Below, one piece after another: positions 61,812 to 64,000 of a stretch of DNA of 64,000 bases. Below the pieces are notes generated by a model, which did not search any database, was not told the origin of the DNA, and worked only from the letters and a program-made list of their open reading frames with translations. The stretch is from an uncultured Christensenella sp. (GTDB lineage Bacteria; Bacillota; Clostridia; Christensenellales; UBA1750): NCBI GenBank assembly GCA_905193155.1, contig CAJJNQ010000001.1:57019-121018 (forward strand), written 5' to 3'. The position numbers and the translations under genes are program-made. Positions within the stretch are counted from its first letter, which is position 1, and each line of letters begins with the position of its first letter.

Positions 61812-61861
61812 TGTGGTTTTCCCCTTTCGAAATTTTTTGGAACCAAGCCTTGTGAATCCTG

Positions 61862-61890
61862 CACTATCATAGCACAGATGCACAAAATTG
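61862..61890 (-). promoter_or_regulatory. Possible second, gene-proximal promoter of the SH3 gene
   Basis: Minus strand TTTACA, 17-bp spacer, TATGAT, below the structured leader. It would bypass the leader if active. Confidence 0.4.
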
Positions 61891-61894
61891 TAAA

Positions 61895-62057
61895 GCATTT
61901 GTCTCAGCATCTGTTACAATTCTGAAACAATCCTCCCCGTCAAGCTGTGAACAACCGAGGCTGCTTTCGCCTTCGCGCCCGATCCGGTTCCCCCGGCTCG
62001 GCTGCGCCACGTCCGTCAAGAACTCACAGGCTTGTATCGGTTCTTGACCTCGACTAT
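61895..62057 (-). ncRNA. Candidate structured leader of the SH3 gene
   Basis: A 5' hairpin GTCAAGAAC/GTTCTTGAC, then a GTG...CAGCCGAG / CTCGGTTG...CAC helix enclosing GCCGAGCCGGGGGAACCGG and GGGCGCGAAGGCGAAAGC, then CAGCTTGACGG, whose CTTGAC could also pair with the 5' GTCAAG. Some blocks resemble the c-di-AMP (ydaO) aptamer, which often precedes SH3/cell-wall genes, but the canonical 3' half is missing. Family unproven. Confidence 0.4.
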
Positions 62058-62087
62058 ATTGTAACACTTCCGTCACATCTCTGTCAA
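62058..62087 (-). promoter_or_regulatory. Distal promoter of the SH3 gene
   Basis: Minus strand TTGACA (62087-62082), 18-bp spacer, TACAAT (62063-62058). Confidence 0.65.
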
Positions 62088-62235
62088 GTGTTTTCCGCAA
62101 AATTTATTACAGAATTATGACAGCGCTCTCTTTCCTTCTTTTTTCCTGTTTTCAGGCATTTTTCGCCGCTCCCGCCCGTCCCATTCCCCTTTCCCGCCCG
62201 CCATTTGTTACAAATCTTCTCCGCCAACCTGTTTC

Positions 62236-62410
62236 CGACTTGTTTCAATTTTATGCCGCATTCCCGCTTCCGTCCCGCCTTATTTCATTTTCTGTCACAT
62301 TCTCACTTCTGTCCCGTCTTATTTCATTTTCTGTCACATTCCCACTTCCGTACTGCCTTATTCCATTTTTTGCCGCATTCTCGCTTCCGTCCCGCCTTAT
62401 TCTCGACTTC
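62236..62410. repeat. 39-bp tandem repeat, about 4.4 copies
   Basis: Units at 62265-62303, 62304-62342, 62343-62381 and a partial from 62382, with a degenerate half-unit before. Each reads roughly CRCTTCYGTCCCGYCTTAT then TTCATTTTCTGTCACATTC. C/T-rich on the plus strand, G/A-rich on the transcribed side. 39 bp is divisible by 3 but no RBS supports translation. Confidence 0.8.
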
Positions 62411-62419
62411 TTCTTGCTA

Positions 62420-62447
62420 CTTTCAGTGCATCTATAATACTTTCAGT
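62420..62447. repeat. CTTTCAGT motifs, right of the SH3 gene
   Basis: Two exact copies at 62420 and 62440, 20 bp apart, with degenerate copies to about 62540. Same motif as the array at 59,9-60,4 kb on the other side of the gene. Confidence 0.65.
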
Positions 62448-62590
62448 GTATATTTTCCTGCGCGATCATTCTGTCCGTATCTCTTACATACATCAAAAGT
62501 ATTTATTTCATCATCAAATGCTTCTTTGAGTGTAGATTCGGACAGGCAAAAGGCACTGGCTCTCCGCTGACGGAGAACCAATGCCCTGCT

Positions 62591-62686
62591 TTATTTCATT
62601 TAGCCGTTGGCGAGCCAGCGATCGACCACCTGTTCTTCCAGAAGTACATCATCCAGGGCATCGCCTCTGCCGGCGTGAAGGGATAA
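62591..62686 (+). pseudogene. C-terminal remnant of a sugar ABC transporter permease
   Basis: Only the last ~30 codons survive: LFHLAVGEPAIDHLFFQKYIIQGIASAGVKG and a stop. FFQKYIIQGIASAGVKG matches the conserved C-terminal end of MalG-type (CUT1) permeases (QKYFVKGL-TAGAVKG style). No start or upstream spans are present, so this is a truncated relic, followed by a good terminator. It suggests that a deletion or insertion rearranged this boundary. Confidence 0.7.
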
Positions 62687-62698
62687 GCAGTATAAACA

Positions 62699-62735
62699 GC
62701 AAAAGCCGTGTCTTTCACTGGACACGGCTTTTTTC
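62699..62735 (+). terminator. Intrinsic terminator after the permease remnant
   Basis: AAAAGCCGTGTC/GACACGGCTTTTTT stem, 7-nt loop. Confidence 0.85.
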
Positions 62736-62867
62736 TGCGCTTTGTTTGCAGTTTATCGGGACCATATGGTATCCTAAGACAGTTTTTTTCTGAAGATTGC
62801 GTGAGATTGGCCTTCAAAAATTGTGTATAGAGTTGAAAGGACAAACAGGAAAGTGAGGTGAAAGCAA

Positions 62868-63428
62868 ATGGAGGATGCCGAGATCGTTCAACTGTATTGG
62901 GATAGAAACGAGCAAGCAATCCCTGCTACCGCCGACAAATACGGTCGTTACTGCACTACTATTGCCAAAAACATACTGGGCAGCCGTGAGGACGCAAAAG
63001 AGTGCGTCAACGATACTTATTGGAGCGCATGGAACGCTATGCCGCCGCATAGACCCGACATTTTGTCCGCGTTTCTCGGAAAAATCGTTCGAAATCTGTC
63101 CTTTAACCGATACAAACGGAATACTGCCGATAAGCGAGGCGGCGGAAAGCTGCCCGCGGTTCTGGACGAGCTTTCCGATCTGGTATCGGGCACGATCGAT
63201 GTGGAGCAGGAAATAGACCATCGCGAGTTGATAAATGCGATCAATGCGTTTCTGGGTACACTTTCTCCGAAAAAGCGCAGCATATTTATCTGCCGCTATT
63301 GGAATACCGACAGCATTTCTGTAATTGCCAAAAGGTACGGAATGCGTGTTGGCGCTGTTTCCATGGCGCTCAACCGTATTCGCCATCAATTACTCCATTA
63401 CCTTGCCGAAAGGGGCTTCGAACCATGA
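62868..63428 (+). CDS. RNA polymerase sigma factor, sigma-70 family (ECF-like)
   Basis: A 186-residue sigma factor. Region 2 spans about residues 10-80 (YGRYCTTIAKNILGSREDAKECVNDTYWSAWNAMPP, with region 2.4-like FLGKIVRNLSFNRYKRN); region 4 is ELINAINAFLGTLSPKKRSIFICRYW...ISVIAKRYGMRVGAVSMALNRIRHQL. Probably directs RNA polymerase to stress or envelope promoters. RBS GGAAAGTGAGGTGA. Its stop overlaps the next start (ATGA), typical of sigma/anti-sigma pairs. Confidence 0.88.
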   Translation: MEDAEIVQLYWDRNEQAIPATADKYGRYCTTIAKNILGSREDAKECVNDTYWSAWNAMPPHRPDILSAFLGKIVRNLSFNRYKRNTADKRGGGKLPAVLDELSDLVSGTIDVEQEIDHRELINAINAFLGTLSPKKRSIFICRYWNTDSISVIAKRYGMRVGAVSMALNRIRHQLLHYLAERGFEP

Positions 63429-63904
63429 CAAGCGAGCAATTCTTTGAAATTCTTGGCCACATCGACGAACAGTACCTCGAAGAGGCACGTCAGCCCTCCA
63501 AATGCAGGAAAACTGCCTGGCTCAAATGGACGGCAGCAGCGGCTTGCCTGTGTCTGCTGACTCTTCTCTTCTATACGTTTTTTCCTATTCATAAGCAAGA
63601 AAACCACGGCACAACGGATGCGGTTCCTGCACCCATGATTACCATCCTGGGTAAGAATTACATTGCACCCGATATGCCGGTTGGCAAACTGCCGTCAGAA
63701 TATCGGTATCTCCGAAATCTGACAGCGAAAGAAGCCAACAGCACCGATCTTGCGGGCTGCGCCATTTACGTCGATCCCCAGGACACCGACATGAGCACTC
63801 TTTATCTCTATCAGGAATGTGGAACCCCTATTGATGAACGCACCGTAGACAACGCCCAGCGTCAATGGGCTTATGTAAAGTGGATCGCCTATGAGTCCGA
63901 ATAA
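63425..63904 (+). CDS. Membrane protein, probable partner of the sigma factor
   Basis: A 159-residue single-pass protein: cytosolic N terminus (MTSEQFFEILGHIDEQYLEEARQP), membrane span LKWTAAAACLCLLTLLFYTFF (about residues 33-53), then an extracytoplasmic domain. The N-terminal segment resembles the short cytosolic part of clostridial anti-sigma-type proteins. No zinc anti-sigma motif is visible. The coupling to the sigma gene supports an anti-sigma or sensor role, unproven. Confidence 0.65.
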   Translation: MTSEQFFEILGHIDEQYLEEARQPSKCRKTAWLKWTAAAACLCLLTLLFYTFFPIHKQENHGTTDAVPAPMITILGKNYIAPDMPVGKLPSEYRYLRNLTAKEANSTDLAGCAIYVDPQDTDMSTLYLYQECGTPIDERTVDNAQRQWAYVKWIAYESE

Positions 63905-63948
63905 ACCACTCTTTACCCCATCAATACACGGTACTCCGGGCAACGCTC

Positions 63949-63996
63949 GGCTCCCCTGTGTAAGGGGAGCTGGCCGCCGCAGCGGACTGAGGGGTT
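63949..63996. repeat. Intergenic palindromic repeat, copy 2
   Basis: CTCCCC/GGGGAG hairpin, then a CCGC/GCGG hairpin and CTGAGGGGTT. Same design and closing motif as 11705-11746. It may continue past the window edge. Confidence 0.6.
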
Positions 63997-64000
63997 ACCT

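Larger units (their letters stand above)
61812..62590. other. Long intergenic region upstream of the SH3 gene
   Basis: About 780 bp. From the gene outward: a structured leader, promoter TTGACA-18-TACAAT at 62058-62087, a C/T-rich stretch with a 39-bp tandem repeat, a second group of CTTTCAGT motifs (62420, 62440) and a terminator-like hairpin at 62545-62580. No convincing ORF. Confidence 0.6.

Noticed and set aside
62117..62437. Hydrophobic repeat protein encoded by the 39-bp repeats
   Set aside because: The frame stays open only because 39 is divisible by 3. It has no RBS, and its residues (SRLISFSVTF repeats) look like a translated C/T-rich tract.

Overview
The window comes from a G+C-rich member of the Clostridia (Firmicutes), probably a gut or anaerobic lineage near the Oscillospirales/Christensenellales. 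This is an inference. It rests on the gene set (type III glutamine synthetase, split ferredoxin-type glutamate synthase, LL-diaminopimelate aminotransferase, DUF3793/DUF2325 proteins, FeoB with a Cys-rich partner, ANTAR antiterminator), on strong AGGAGG ribosome binding sites, on consensus sigma-A promoters (TTGACA-17-TATAAT type), and on many compact intrinsic terminators. I saw no rRNA, tRNA, CRISPR array or intact mobile element.

Layout. 1-5.4 kb: mutS2 (cut by the window edge), a GNAT enzyme and a 46-residue ORF behind a structured leader with its own promoter and terminator; then an esterase-MarR pair divergent from an L-fucose isomerase-like gene. 5.4-10.9 kb: an iron island (flavodoxin, DUF3793, DUF2325, DtxR regulator, Cys-rich protein, feoB, two feoA genes) studded with palindromes of the form GGTTAGY-N4-RCTAACC. 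10.9-19.9 kb: SGNH hydrolase, a kinase-GntR-deoC sugar operon, AraC regulator, MATE exporter, a TetR-led operon of two unknown proteins, and a SIS-domain isomerase.

20-36.4 kb is a nitrogen-assimilation island: an ammonium transporter fused to PII, purF, glnN, a five-gene glutamate synthase, then GNAT, a divergent glutamine synthetase paralogue and an ANTAR antiterminator, followed by pyrG. glnN and the glutamate synthase operon each start with a strong promoter and a short leader in which a hairpin with an AAAGGN hexaloop overlaps the 5' arm of an intrinsic terminator. This is the architecture expected for ANTAR-controlled antitermination, and the ANTAR gene lies in the same island. Two decayed genes (SDR and ThuA-like) sit between glnN and the glutamate synthase.

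36.4-48.3 kb: DinB-like protein, dapL, thioesterase, flavin-binding protein, DUF523, a decayed hydrolase, a small membrane protein, an MFS carrier, a VanZ-like/YtrA/ABC exporter operon with an obvious operator, mtnN and an unknown protein. 48.6-53.9 kb: a potABCD-like polyamine uptake operon and a D-aminoacylase-like amidohydrolase. 54-57.2 kb: a lysine-riboswitch-controlled dapA-dapB operon in which DapB carries an aspartokinase-type tandem ACT domain. 57.3-62.7 kb: a DUF3825/S1 protein and a secreted SH3-domain protein flanked by unusual arrays of a CTTTCAGT motif and a 39-bp tandem repeat. 62.8-64 kb: an ECF-like sigma factor, its probable membrane partner, and a palindromic intergenic repeat also present near 11.7 kb.
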